Assembly (NCBI GenBank): GCA_964017125.1
Contig: OZ024905.1
Location: 37,487,254-37,551,253, forward strand
DNA: 64,000 nucleotides
Reading direction: 5' to 3'
DNA from: Flabesymbios commensalis
Lineage: Eukaryota; Annelida; Polychaeta; Terebellida; Flabelligeridae
In this document: in pieces, positions 47,052 to 59,255 of the stretch
Numbering within the stretch: position 1 is the first letter of the stretch
Layout: each line of letters starts with the position of its first letter
Made by a program: the position numbers and the translations under genes
The notes under the pieces: model-generated
The model's input: the letters and a program-made list of their open reading frames with translations, nothing else
The model's database searches: none
Told to the model about the DNA's origin: nothing

Positions 47052-48862
47052 ATATGATATAATATATAATATAATGACTTCTATAGCGCCAGTATCTCTC
47101 AACAATATTGAGACTCAATGGCGCTGTGGACTTAAATCAGTATTCAGTGGGGATGTCCATAGTCGGAAAAGGTAATCATTATGTGACGGTCGGTGGATGC
47201 TCAGATTAAGCTGGTAGGTCTAATGTAAATAGGTGTGTTTTTAATTTTTTCCGAAAGATAGTGACTGATTTTGCTTCACGTATTTCAAGAGGCAATTTAT
47301 TCCACAAGCGCGATGCGGCAACCACGAACGATGAATGGCCGTGATTTCTTTTTTACCGCGGTCCAGGATGTAATAACTTCGTACTTTCGGATCTCAGTGT
47401 TTGCTGGTGTTTCTCGAAATGTAATACATCACTGAGATATTAGGGAGTACTCATGAATAGTGCTTTATATGTCAGAAGGTTCAGTTTAAATTTGATACGT
47501 GATTTAATAGGTAACCAAGGCAGTGATTTGAGCAGGGGCCTAGACTCTGAAAGCCGAACAGCAACGAATTACAGTAGTCAAGGCGACTGCTCACTAGAGC
47601 ATTGGCTAGATAAATTGCAGTAGCATTATTCAAATGAATTCGAATGCGTCTAAGATCTCGAATATGGTAGAAAGCTGATCTACAAATATTCGAGACATGT
47701 TTCTTGAATGAAAAAGCTGGATCAAAAGCCACACCAAGGTTTCGTATGGAGTTTATTTCGGCAAAACTTTGGTTCAGAAGTTCAACTGGGAAAATATGAG
47801 CAACTTTTTTACGTTGAGTTAGATTACCAATGATCATGAACAACTCTGTCTTACTAGGATTAAGTTTTAGCATGTTTTGATTCATCCAAACCTGGATTGC
47901 CAGCATACAATTTTGTACAAAAATTAAAGACTGTGCTATATCTTCTGCAACGAAAGATGTGTATATCTACTAAGCAAGAGGTCATGATCGATCGTGTCAA
48001 AAGCAGACTAATCCAAAAGCGAAAGAGCAGTAAGTTCACCACGGTCTTGAGCTGACAAAATATCATTTTGAATATACAAAAGGGCCGTTTCAGTCGAATT
48101 TCCACATTTATATGCTGATTGTAAGTTATTCGAAATACCTGAATTTTGCATGTGAGATTTTATTTGGCTAGCAACGATTTTCTCAATCAATTCTGAAACA
48201 AAATTTATTCCAGATACAGGTCTAAAATTGCTTAATTCATTTCGATGTAGTGAAGGTTTCTTTAATAGTGGTGTAACATGAGCAATTTTGAAGGTATCTG
48301 GGAACTTCCCTTCTGCTAATGAGATATTTATATTGTGATTGACCCGGCCAGAATATCAGCGCAGTCCTTGACGATTTGAGTTGGACATGGATCTAGGTCA
48401 CATGATTTGCTGGGTGATGACCGAGTAAGTTTTGACACGTTACTTTCTGAGATTTGTGAGAAAGTGAGTAAGGGATTTGGGGCAGCTGGAGGAGTAGGTT
48501 CAGGATGAATGGTTGAATCTGGTTTTGGTGACAGCAGAGTGTCCCTGATTTTAGCGATCTTACTTATGAAAAAATCATTGAAAGAGCTGGCAAATTTGGT
48601 ATTGCATGAACTATCCGGAAGTATATTGTTGGTTTTTTTATGCAAAATGTGTTTCATTTTGTCCCATAATTTTCTAGGGTTTGTGATGTTCTCTGAAACC
48701 AAATTTGTATAATAGTTTTTTTTTTGCCTTTGACATTAGTCTGTTACACAGGTGAACTTGTGCATTGAGTCGTGATCGATTAGAATCTGTTCGATCCCTT
48801 CTCCATATTCTTTCCAACTGCCTTTTTTTCCTTTTGGATAACAAGATCTCATCGGTTATCCC
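47052..48862 (-). mobile_element. 5'-truncated CR1/L2-type LINE inserted in the satellite
   Basis: The minus strand holds, with frameshifts, the region before RT (ENITNPRKLWDKMKHILHKK), RT motifs (SKSCDLDPCPTQIVKDCADI, LIEKIVASQIKSHMQNSGIS, QSAYKCGNSTETALL, SAFDTIDHDLLLSRY) and the C-terminal part (IRNLGVAFDPAFSFKKHVSN, YHIRDLRRIRIHL, ALVSSRLDYCNSLLFG). The segment that should contain the catalytic YADD is missing by internal deletion, and the endonuclease is lost by 5' truncation. The satellite resumes on both sides at the same unit position. The 3' end has a stem-loop at 47085-47125. Confidence 0.88.
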
Positions 48863-49344
48863 ACATACATAATATTGATTTAAAATTTGTATTGTTTTTC
48901 CCATCTATAATTTTCGTTGCAACGAATCTTGCAAATCCTAGTAGATAAAGCTTTGGATATTTTTTATGTTATTTCTGAGAAACCATGAACATTCCAAATT
49001 GACATATTTATTAATGCTTTCAAATTCAGATTGTTTGTCCCTTTATTAAAAGAGAATTGTAAGTTTCGTTACAACAAATCATACAATTGTTGGTATATTA
49101 AGCTGTGGGTGCATTTTTTGTAAATTTTTAAGACACAGTGAAGATTCTTATTGACATACATAATAAGGAATTGAAATTTTAATTTATATGGTTTCATCCT
49201 TTATTAAAGGAGAATTGTAAGTTTCGGTACAACAAATCTTACAATTGTTGGTCAAGCTGTGAGTGTATTTTTTGTAAGCTTATGAAAAACAGGGAACATT
49301 CTAATTGACATACATAATAATGATTTAAAATTTGTATTGTTTTT

Positions 49345-52300
49345 TTCCTCTATTATTGGAGAATTGTAAGTTTCGTTGCAACGAATCTTGCAAATCCTAG
49401 TGGATAAAGCTTCCAAATTGACATATTTATTAATGCTTTCAAATTCATATTGTCTGTCCCTTTATTAAATGAGAATTGTAAGTTTCGCTACAACAAATCT
49501 TACAATTGTTTTTTCCCTCTATTATTGGAGAATTGACAGTTTAGTTGCAACGAATCTTGCAAATCCTAGTAGATAAAGCTTCGGATATTTTTTATGTTTC
49601 TTTCCAAGAAACCATATACATTCCAAATTGACATATTTATTAATGCTTTCAAATTCATATTGTTTGTCCCTTTATTAAATGAGAATTGTAAGTTTCGCTA
49701 CAACAAATCTTACAATTGGTGGTATATTAAGCTATGGGTGTATTTTTTTTGTTTACTTATAAGAAACATGAACATTCTAATTGACATACATAATAATGAT
49801 TTTTAATTTATATGGTTTTACCCTTTATTAAAGGAGAATTGTAAGCTTCGGTACAACAAAACTTACAGTTTTTGGTCAAGCTGTGGGTATATTTTTTGTA
49901 AGCTTATGCAAAACAGGGAACATTCTAATTGACATACATAATAATAATTTAAAATTTGTATTGTTTTTTCCTCTATTATTGGAGAATTGTACGTTTCGTT
50001 GCAACGAATCTTGCAAATCCTAGTAGATAAAGCTTCCAAATTGACATATTTATTAATGTTTCAAATTCATATTGTCTGTCCCTTTATTAAAAGAGAATTG
50101 TAAGTTTCGTTACAACAAATCTTACAATTGTTGGTATATAAAGCTGTGGGTGTGTTTTTTGTTTACTTATAAGAAACAATGAACATTCTAATTGACGTAC
50201 ATAATAATGATTTTTAATTTATATTGTTTTACCCTTTATTAAAGGAGAAGTTTCGGTACAACAAATCTTACAATTGTTGGTCAAGCTGTGGGTGTATTTT
50301 TTGTAAGCTTATGAAAAACAGGGAACATTCCAATTGAAATACATAATAATGATTTAAAATTAGTATTGTTTTTTCCCTCTATTATCGGAGAATTGTAAGT
50401 TTCGTTGCAACAAATCTTGCAAATCCTAGTAGATAGATAAAGCTGCCAAATTGACATATTTATTAATGCTTTCAAATTCATATTGTCTGTCCTTTTATTA
50501 AATGAGAATTGTAAGTTTCGCTACAACAAATCTTACAATTGTTTTCTCCCTCTATTATTGGGGAATTGTCAGTTTCGTTGCAACGAATCTTGCAAATCCT
50601 AGTAGATAAAGCTTTGGATATGTTTTATGTTTATTTCTAAGAAACCATATACATTCCAAATTGACATATTGATTAATGCTTTCAAATTCATATTGTTTGT
50701 CCCTTTATCAAATGAGAATTGTAAGTTTCGCTACAACAAATCATACAATTGTTGGTATATTAAGCTATGAGTGTATTTTTTTTTGTTTACTTATAAGAAA
50801 CATGAACATTCTAATTGACATACATAATAATGATTTTTAATTTATATGGTTTTACCCTTTATTAAAGGAGAATTGTAAGCTTCGGTACAACAAAACTTAC
50901 AATTTTTGGTCAAGCTGTGGGTATATTTTTTGTAAGCTTATGCAAAACAGGGAACATTCTAATTGACATACATAATAATGATTTAAAATTTGTATTGTTT
51001 TTTCCTCTATTATTGGAGAATTGTAAGTTTCGTTGCAACGAATCTTGCAAATCCTAGTAGATAAAGCTTCCAAATTGACATATTTATTAATGTTTCAAAT
51101 TCATATTGTCTGTCCCTTTATTAAAAGAGAATTGTAAGTTTCGTTACAACAAATCTTACAATTGTTGGTATATAAAGCTGTGGGTGTGTTTTTTGTTCAC
51201 TTATAAGAAACCATGAACATTTTAATTGACGTACATAATAATGATTTTTAATTTATATGGTTTTACCCTTTATTAAAGGAGAAGTTTCGGTACAACAAAT
51301 CTTACAATTGTTGGTCAAGCTGTGAGTGTATTTTTTGTAAGCTTATGAAAAACAGGGAACATTCCAATTGAAATACATAATAATGATTTAAGATTAGTAT
51401 TGTTTTTTCCCTCTATTATTGGAGAATTGTAAGTTTCGTTGCAACGAATCTTGCAAATCCTAGTGGATAAAGCTTCCAAATTGACATATTTATTAATGCT
51501 TTCAAATTCATATTGTCTGTCCCTTTATTAAATGAGAATTGTAAGTTTCGCTACAACAAATCTTACAATTGTTTTTTCCCTCTATTATTGGAGAATTGAC
51601 AGTTTAGTTGCAACGAATCTTGCAAATCCTAGTAGATAAAGCTTCGGATATTTTTTATGTTTCTTTCCAAGAAACCATATACATTCCAAATTGACATATT
51701 TATTAATGCTTTCAAATTCATATTGTTTGTCCCTTTATTAAATGAGAATTGTAAGTTTCGCTACAACAAATCTTACAATTGTTGGTATATTAAGCTATGG
51801 GTGTATTTTTTTTGTTTACTTATAAGAAACATGAACATTCTAATTGACATACATAATAATGATTTTTAATTTATATGGTTTTACCCTTTATTAAAGGAGA
51901 ATTGTAAGCTTCGGTACAACAAAACTTACAGTTTTTGGTCAAGCTGTGGGTATATTTTTTGTAAGCTTATGCAAAACAGGGAACATTCTAATTGACATAC
52001 ATAATAATAATTTAAAATTTGTATTGTTTTTTCCTCTATTATTGGAGAATTGTACGTTTCGTTGCAACGAATCTTGCAAATCCTAGTAGATAAAGCTTCC
52101 AAATTGACATATTTATTAATGTTTCAAATTCATATTGTCTGTCCCTTTATTAAAAGAGAATTGTAAGTTTCGTTACAACAAATCTTACAATTGTTGGTAT
52201 ATAAAGCTGTGGGTGTGTTTTTTGTTTACTTATAAGAAACAATGAACATTCTAATTGACGTACATAATAATGATTTTTAATTTATATTGTTTTACCCTTT

Positions 52301-53960
52301 ATTAAAGGAGAAGTTTCGGTACAACAAATCTTACAATTGTTGGTCAAGCTGTGGGTGTATTTTTTGTAAGCTTATGAAAAACAGGGAACATTCCAATTGA
52401 AATACATAATAATGATTTAAAATTAGTATTGTTTTTTCCCTCTATTATCGGAGAATTGTAAGTTTCGTTGCAACAAATCTTGCAAATCCTAGTAGATAGA
52501 TAAAGCTGCCAAATTGACATATTTATTAATGCTTTCAAATTCATATTGTCTGTCCTTTTATTAAATGAGAATTGTAAGTTTCGCTACAACAAATCTTACA
52601 ATTGTTTTCTCCCTCTATTATTGGGGAATTGTCAGTTTCGTTGCAACGAATCTTGCAAATCCTAGTAGATAAAGCTTTGGATATGTTTTATGTTTATTTC
52701 TAAGAAACCATATACATTCCAAATTGACATATTGATTAATGCTTTCAAATTCATATTGTTTGTCCCTTTATCAAATGAGAATTGTAAGTTTCGCTACAAC
52801 AAATCATACAATTGTTGGTATATTAAGCTATGAGTGTATTTTTTTTTGTTTACTTATAAGAAACATGAACATTCTAATTGACATACATAATAATGATTTT
52901 TAATTTATATGGTTTTACCCTTTATTAAAGGAGAATTGTAAGCTTCGGTACAACAAAACTTACAATTTTTGGTCAAGCTGTGGGTATATTTTTTGTAAGC
53001 TTATGCAAAACAGGGAACATTCTAATTGACATACATAATAATGATTTAAAATTTGTATTGTTTTTTCCTCTATTATTGGAGAATTGTAAGTTTCGTTGCA
53101 ACGAAACTTGCAAATCCTAGTAGATAAAGCTTCCAAATTGACATATTTATTAATGTTTCAAATTCATATTGTCTGTCCCTTTATTAAAAGAGAATTGTAA
53201 GTTTCGTTACAACAAATCTTACAATTGTTGGTATATAAAGATGTGGGTGTGTTTTTTGTTCACTTATAAGAAACCATGAACATTTTAATTGACGTACATA
53301 ATAATGATTTTTAATTTATATGGTTTTACCCTTTATTAAAGGAGAAGTTTCGGTACAACAAATCTTACAATTGTTGGTCAAGCTGTGGGTGTATTTTTTG
53401 TAAGCTTATGAAAAACAGGGAACATTCCAATTGAAATACATAATAATGATTTAAGATTAGTATTGTTTTTTCCCTCTATTATTGGAGAATTGTAAGTTTC
53501 GTTGCAACAAATCTTGCAAATCCTAGTAGATAAAGCTGCCAAATTGACATATTTATTAATGCTTTCAAATTCATATTGTCTGTCCCTTTATTAAATGAGA
53601 ATTGTAAGTTTCGCTACAACAAATCTTACAATTGTTTTTTCCCTCTATTATTGGGGAATTGTCAGTTTCGTTGCAACGAATCTTGTAAATCCTAGTAGAT
53701 AAAGCTTTGGATATGTTTTATGTTTATTTCTAAGAAACCATATACCTTCCAAATTGACTTATTTATTAATGCTTTCAAATTCATATTGTTTGTCCCTTTA
53801 TTAAATGAGAATTGTAAGTTTCGCTACAACAAATCTTACAATTGTTGGTATATTAAGCTATGGGTGTATTTTTTTTGTTTACTTATAAGAAACATGAACA
53901 TTCTAATTGACATACATAATAATGATTTTTAATTTATATGGTTTTACCCTTTATTAAAGA
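49345..53960. repeat. 2,063-bp higher-order repeat, about 2.2 copies
   Basis: Identical landmarks recur exactly 2,063 bases apart, for example the GGATA before the TTTATGTTTCTTTCC block (49584 and 51647) and the CAAGCTGTGGGTGTA block (50281 and 52344). Copies at about 49345-51407 and 51408-53470 differ at very few positions in the stretches I compared. A third, partial copy runs to about 53960. Each copy is itself a dimer of 1,033- and 1,030-base halves of about eight subunits. Confidence 0.9.
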
Positions 53961-54244
53961 AGAATTGTAAGTTTCAGTACAAGAAATCTTACAATTTTTG
54001 GTCAAGCTGTGGGTATATTTTTTGTAAACTTATGCAAAAAAGGGAATATTCTAATTGACATACGTGATAATGATTTAAAATTTGTATTATTTTTTTTCCT
54101 GTATTATTGCAGAAATGTAAGTTTCGTTGCAACGAATCACGCAAATTCTAGTAGATAAAGCTTCCAAATTGACATATGTATTAATGCTTTCAAATTCATA
54201 TTGTCTGTCCCTTTATTAAAAGAGAATTGTAAGTTTCGTTACAA

Positions 54245-57200
54245 AATTTAAAGTTCTACCGAAATTAGTAGAATCGGATCATTGTCCTATAAAATTCCAT
54301 TCTCAATTCAAAATTGAAAGAGTTAAGCTCTGCAGAAATGAACATACATATTAATGACTCATCACCATGTTCCGATGTTTATATATGGCAAGATGAAAAA
54401 AAGATAGAGTACCAAGCATCTCTTCGAAATGAACAGACATGTATTGCGTTTGAAGAAATGCTGTGTGCCGCAGCTAAAGGTTGTAGTAGCAATAATCTAT
54501 GTGATATTTTCAATGGTATGCTAGAAAATGCATTATCCCCGTTATTTCTAAAGAAGCAGCATCAATCAAAGTGTAGGAAAAACATGAAAATTAACTTTCC
54601 TTCAAACCCTCGGTATGATAAAGAATGTAAATCTCTAAAACAAGTTTTAAATAATATTGCTAAAGATGAGAAGTTTAACACACGACAAAGTGAATATAAT
54701 ATAATGTTACGCCAACATGAACAATTAATCCAGAAAAAGAAAAGACATTACCAAGAAGTCAAACTGAGTCAGCTTGAAAATATGAGAACAGAAGATCCAA
54801 ATTCCTACTGGAAATTTTGGAAATCTTTAAAACCTAGAAATTCAACCAAAGGTCCTACCCTGTCACAATTTGTGAAATATTTTGAAGAACAAGTCTACCC
54901 TCCTCATGTTGACTATTTTGACTACGATCACATGAATAATATAATGAAGCTAGTTAAATCATCCCCAAATGATATTAAGGAGAAGGTAGAAAATGGACAA
55001 TCCGATTTGTTACAGTTTTTAAACAGCCCCATAACTATAGATGAAATTCAAAAAGCAATTAGAAAGTTAAAATGCAAAAAAGCGGCAGGCATAGATGGTA
55101 TTCCTGCGGAATTTTACAAGCATGGTAGTAATGAACTCTTACCAGCACTAGTTTTAATACCATTATTGCCAATGGAGAATATCCATCAAGTTGGGCCACT
55201 GGTATAATTCATCCTGTTCACAAAAAAGCTGCCCATAACGTGCCCGATAACTACAGGAAAGTTACAGTAATGCCATGCATTGGGAAATTATTTGAATCTG
55301 TACTTAATAACAGACTGTCTTTTAAAAATGATGTATGCTATGATAATGATCCCTTTCAAGCCGGCTTTAGAAGTAACTCCCGGACGACTGATAATATATT
55401 TATACTATGTGCCATTATAGATAAGCAAAGGTGTCTTTCAAAGCCCCTGTATACATGTTTTGTTGATTTTACAAAAGCTTTTGACTATATTGACAGATCA
55501 GCACTGTACTATAAAATACTGAGCAGAGGAATAGACGGCAATTTTTTAAATGTAATAAAGAGTATGTTCTCTAAAGCTGAGTGCCGTGTAAAATGGGATT
55601 CATGCATCAGCGAGATATAGAAAAGCGAATTTGGTGTCCTGCAAGGTGGTATGCTCAGCCCCAAATTATTTACAGAATTTCTGCAGGATATATCCAAATC
55701 ATTTGATCAAGGTGAGGGTATCCCCGTAGACACTTTATTAATTGTATACTTGTTATTTGCAGACGACCTTGTCTTTTTTTCAGATTCTGCAAATGGATTG
55801 CAAAAGCAATTAACTGCCCTGTATAAGTATGCTTCTCTGTGGCATATAATAGTCAGCATTCCTAAAACAAAAGTTCTCATATTTAACAAACGTCATACGT
55901 CAGAATGTGACAGCTTCTACTATGGTGATGACCTAATAGAAAAAAAATGAAAAATATAAATACCTTGGGGTTGTATATAGCACTAAATATCCTAAGAATG
56001 TATTGAAAGAAACGTTTCTCCATCTCGCTTCCCAAGCTGGTAAAGCAGTTTTTTCTCTACACAAGCAATCTCGTCCCGTAGTCGGTAAATTGTCACCTGT
56101 TATTGCATTCAAGGTTTTTGATTGTCAAATACTGCCCATATTAGAGTATGCAAGTGATATATGGTATACCGGTGATAGTGTTAACGATTTGGGAAAAATA
56201 CATCTAAAAATTTTTAAATCAACGCTGGGTGTTAGAAAGCAAACACCCACTCCTGCAATTTATGGTGACACATGACGGTTTCCATTGATTATCAGACAAA
56301 ATATTAAAGCTGTAAAATATTGGTGTAGAATTCTAGACCTATCTCAGAACCACCCAGTCAGAAATGCCTACGATATGCTACTAGAGCTAGATGGCACTGG
56401 ATTCACAAACTGGTGCTCGCGTATTCGGTCTGTCCTTGAACTAACCGGGCTAGACCAAGCTTGGGAGACGCAGCACATTGGCAATACAAATAAATTCATG
56501 CTTTCCTTTAAAGATTCAATTGTTAGAATATTTACACAGCGGTGGAGACAAGATATCGAGAGTTCAAGTAAGCTGCGCACATATTCATTAGTGAAAAAAT
56601 CTTTGTGTGTGGAACCATACATTTTAAACATAAAGGGGAGCCACCTCATAACAGCAATGGCGAGATATAGAATGAGCTCACATGATTTAAAAATAGAGAG
56701 AGGACGATTCAATAATCCAATAACTCCAATAAACCAACGAATATGCACAAGGTGTGAATCAAACGAAATTGACGACGAAATACACCTTCTTCTCCACTGT
56801 AATGCCATGAAAAATGAACGCGAAATCTTGCTTAATTCTATAGCCGGAATTATCAATATGCAACCAACAAATGATATTTTTCTACGAATTATGACATCTA
56901 GAGACATAACAGTGGTGAAGTCGCTAGCAAAATTTATCTATGGTTGTTTTAAACAAATTAAGGGTTAAAAATATTGAGTATGATAAATGTAAATTCATCT
57001 TCAAGCTGAAATATTTTGTATGTGTGTCGTGACTAGCATGATTAATTATTATCATCATGATCATGATTATGTGTCATTATTATCGTTTTAACGTTACATT
57101 TTTATGTAGAACAATCACAAGTCACCTGTCGCTATATTATCCATATTATCATGCCTTCATGATCTGACTTGGGTATTACCACATATCAGGACGGCTGTTG

Positions 57201-58234
57201 CTCTCGGATCTTATTATTTGGCTTTTTAGGGCCGGTTAGGGACGTTTCCGTCGCCTTTGTTATCAGACGAGGTGGGGTCTTATGGAGGATTTCAGAGTTG
57301 CTAAGTCAACTGATTTTCTCTATGAGGTCGGGAATGTTTTTCTTCAATTGTAACTCCTAAGTATGTGGTACTAACTAGGTCGTGAGTGAAATGGTATGAA
57401 CTAAACAATATAGTGAATTAAAATAAGCTGTAATGTTTTTGTGCGAGGGCCATATAGATAATAAATCACTAGTTAATTAAACAAATTTTACTGCTATTGT
57501 GTGAGTGCCATGTCCTGCGTGAATGGCACGCATAACTAAGTCTCCAACACTCGATAATATGGATGGTTCTGATGCTATACTTTGTTGGCAGTCGACGAAC
57601 CACCATGTCCGACTTTTATTAGTATGTATATATTGTGTTTCGGTGGTATTACTGTTATTACGTTGTTAAATTTGCATCACTAGTCTATATCAGGGAATCG
57701 CTGAGTTCATAGCGACTGTGCTTGCATGGTCACATGGCTCGGAGCTACCTGTGTCGCAGATTGTCACATTGATTGTACTTGCACGATATAATATTTGATT
57801 TTTAAAAATATCGTGTAATTTTTAACATTGTCCCAATACATTCTAAAATTACTGTAGCATAATTATGCACTTGTATATATTCTAGGTTTCTACGCTTTCC
57901 AGAGTGTCTTTTTTGCTACTATATATATATTTAGCATATCATACATAGTAGCTATTTTATCTCTGGTTTTGGTGCGGGAAACAAAATGATAGACCTTATG
58001 TTACCCTGGCAATGCCTTTCAATCTTATTTTAAGTATATACCCAGTGTTTCTTATGGCAATGCCAGTTAACATGATTTTAGTTATGTATGTCATACTATG
58101 TATATTGTCATATGATTTTACCAAATTAACAATGTTGTATATACATGTACATATCTCTATTTTCTATGACAAATAAGTCTGGATTGACTTTCTTTCTGTC
58201 AATAAAATATCTGTCTGTCTGTCTGTCTGTCTGT
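54245..58234 (+). mobile_element. 4.0 kb 5'-truncated LINE with target duplication and CTGT tail
   Basis: It is inserted in the satellite with a 7-base target duplication, GTTACAA, at 54238-54244 and 58235-58241; removing it restores the normal satellite phrase GTTACAACAAATCTTAC. It begins within the endonuclease (VESDHCPIKF, the C-terminal SDH motif of the APE-type domain), continues through RT and a C-terminal Cys/His motif, then has a 1.27 kb 3' UTR ending CAATAAAATATCTGTCTGTC and a (CTGT)n tail. A 3'-only relative lies at 36827-37792. It is younger than the array it sits in. Confidence 0.93.
54246..56968 (+). pseudogene. LINE ORF2-like protein (endonuclease end, reverse transcriptase, Cys/His motif)
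   Basis: Recognisable blocks in order: endonuclease SDH (54274-54282), RT block KKAAGIDGIPAEFY, PDNYRKVTVMPCIGKLFESV, FQAGFRSNSRTTDN, FVDFTKAFDYIDR, GVLQGGMLSPKLF, the catalytic FADD (55756-55767), and a C-terminal CTRCESNEIDDEIHLLLHC zinc-type motif (about 56742-56800). The frame is cut into about five segments by frameshifts and at least one in-frame stop at 55618, so this copy is dead. The element is an APE-endonuclease LINE of the jockey/CR1/I assemblage; I do not assign a clade. Confidence 0.88.
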
Positions 58235-59255
58235 GTTACAACAAATCTTACAATTTTTGGTATATAAAGCTGTGGGTGTGTTTTTTGTTTACTTATAAGA
58301 AACATGAACATTCTAATTGACATACATAATAATGATTTTGAATTTATATGGTTTTACCCTTTATTAAAGGAGAATTGTAAGTTTCGGTACAACAAATCTT
58401 ACAATTTTTGGTCAAGCTGTGGGTGTATTTTTTTGTAAGCTTATGAAAAACAGAGAACATTCTAATTGACATACATAAAAATGATTTAAAATTTGTATTG
58501 TGTTTTTCCTCTATTATTGGAGAATTGTACGTTTCGTTGCAACGAATCTCGCAAATCCTAGTAGATAAAGCTTTGGATATGCTTTGTCTTTATTTCTAAG
58601 AAACCATAAACATTTCAAATTGACATATTTATTATTGCTTTCAAATTCATATTGTTTGTTCCTTTATTAAGAGAGAACTGTAAGTTTCGTTATAACTAAT
58701 CATACAATTGTTGGTATATTAAGCTGTGGATGTAGTTTTTGTAAACTTATAAGACACAGTGAAGATTCTCATTAACATACATAATAGTGATTGTTAATTT
58801 ATATGGTTTTACCCTTTATTAAAGAGAATCGTACGTTTCGGCACAACAAATCTTACAATTGTTGGTCAAGCTCTGGGTGTATTTTTGTAAGCTTATGAAC
58901 AAGGGTGAACATTCTAATTAACATACATAATAATGATTTAATTTTTTTACTGTTTTTCCCCTCTATTTTTAAACAATTGTAAGTTTCGTTACAACGACTC
59001 TTGGAAATCCCAGGGGATAAGGCTTTGGATATGTTTTATGGTTATTCCCAAGAAACCATAAACATTCCAAATTGACATATTTATTAATGCTTTCAAATTC
59101 ATATTGTTTGTCCCTTTATTAAAAGAGAATTGTAAGTTCCGTTACAACAAATCATACAATTGTTGGTATTTTAAGCAGTGGGTGTATTTTTTTATAAGAC
59201 ACAGTGAAGATTCTAATTAACAAACAAAATTTGTATTGTTTTTTCCCTCTATTAT

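Larger units (their letters stand above)
46855..59255. repeat. Large complex satellite with palindromic cores, holding two LINEs
   Basis: Subunits of about 110-155 bases share GACATATTTATTAATG or GACATACATAATAATG, a CCTTTATTAAA-GAGAATTGTAAGTTTCG phrase and then a core. Type A cores have the perfect palindrome TTCGTTGCAACGAA and TCTTGCAAATCCTAGTAGAT. Type B/C cores have AATTGTAAG...CTTACAATT with TTGTTGGTATATTAAGC or TTGTTGGTCAAGC. The array is continuous on both sides of the LINEs at 47052-48862 and 54245-58234, showing that they inserted into it. Short frames within it are by-products. Confidence 0.9.

Noticed and set aside
49594-53932. Repeated 66-70 codon ORFs (MFLSKKPYTFQIDIFINAFK and others)
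   Set aside because: They recur only because the satellite repeats every 2,063 bases; composition follows the AT-rich repeat and no domain is visible.
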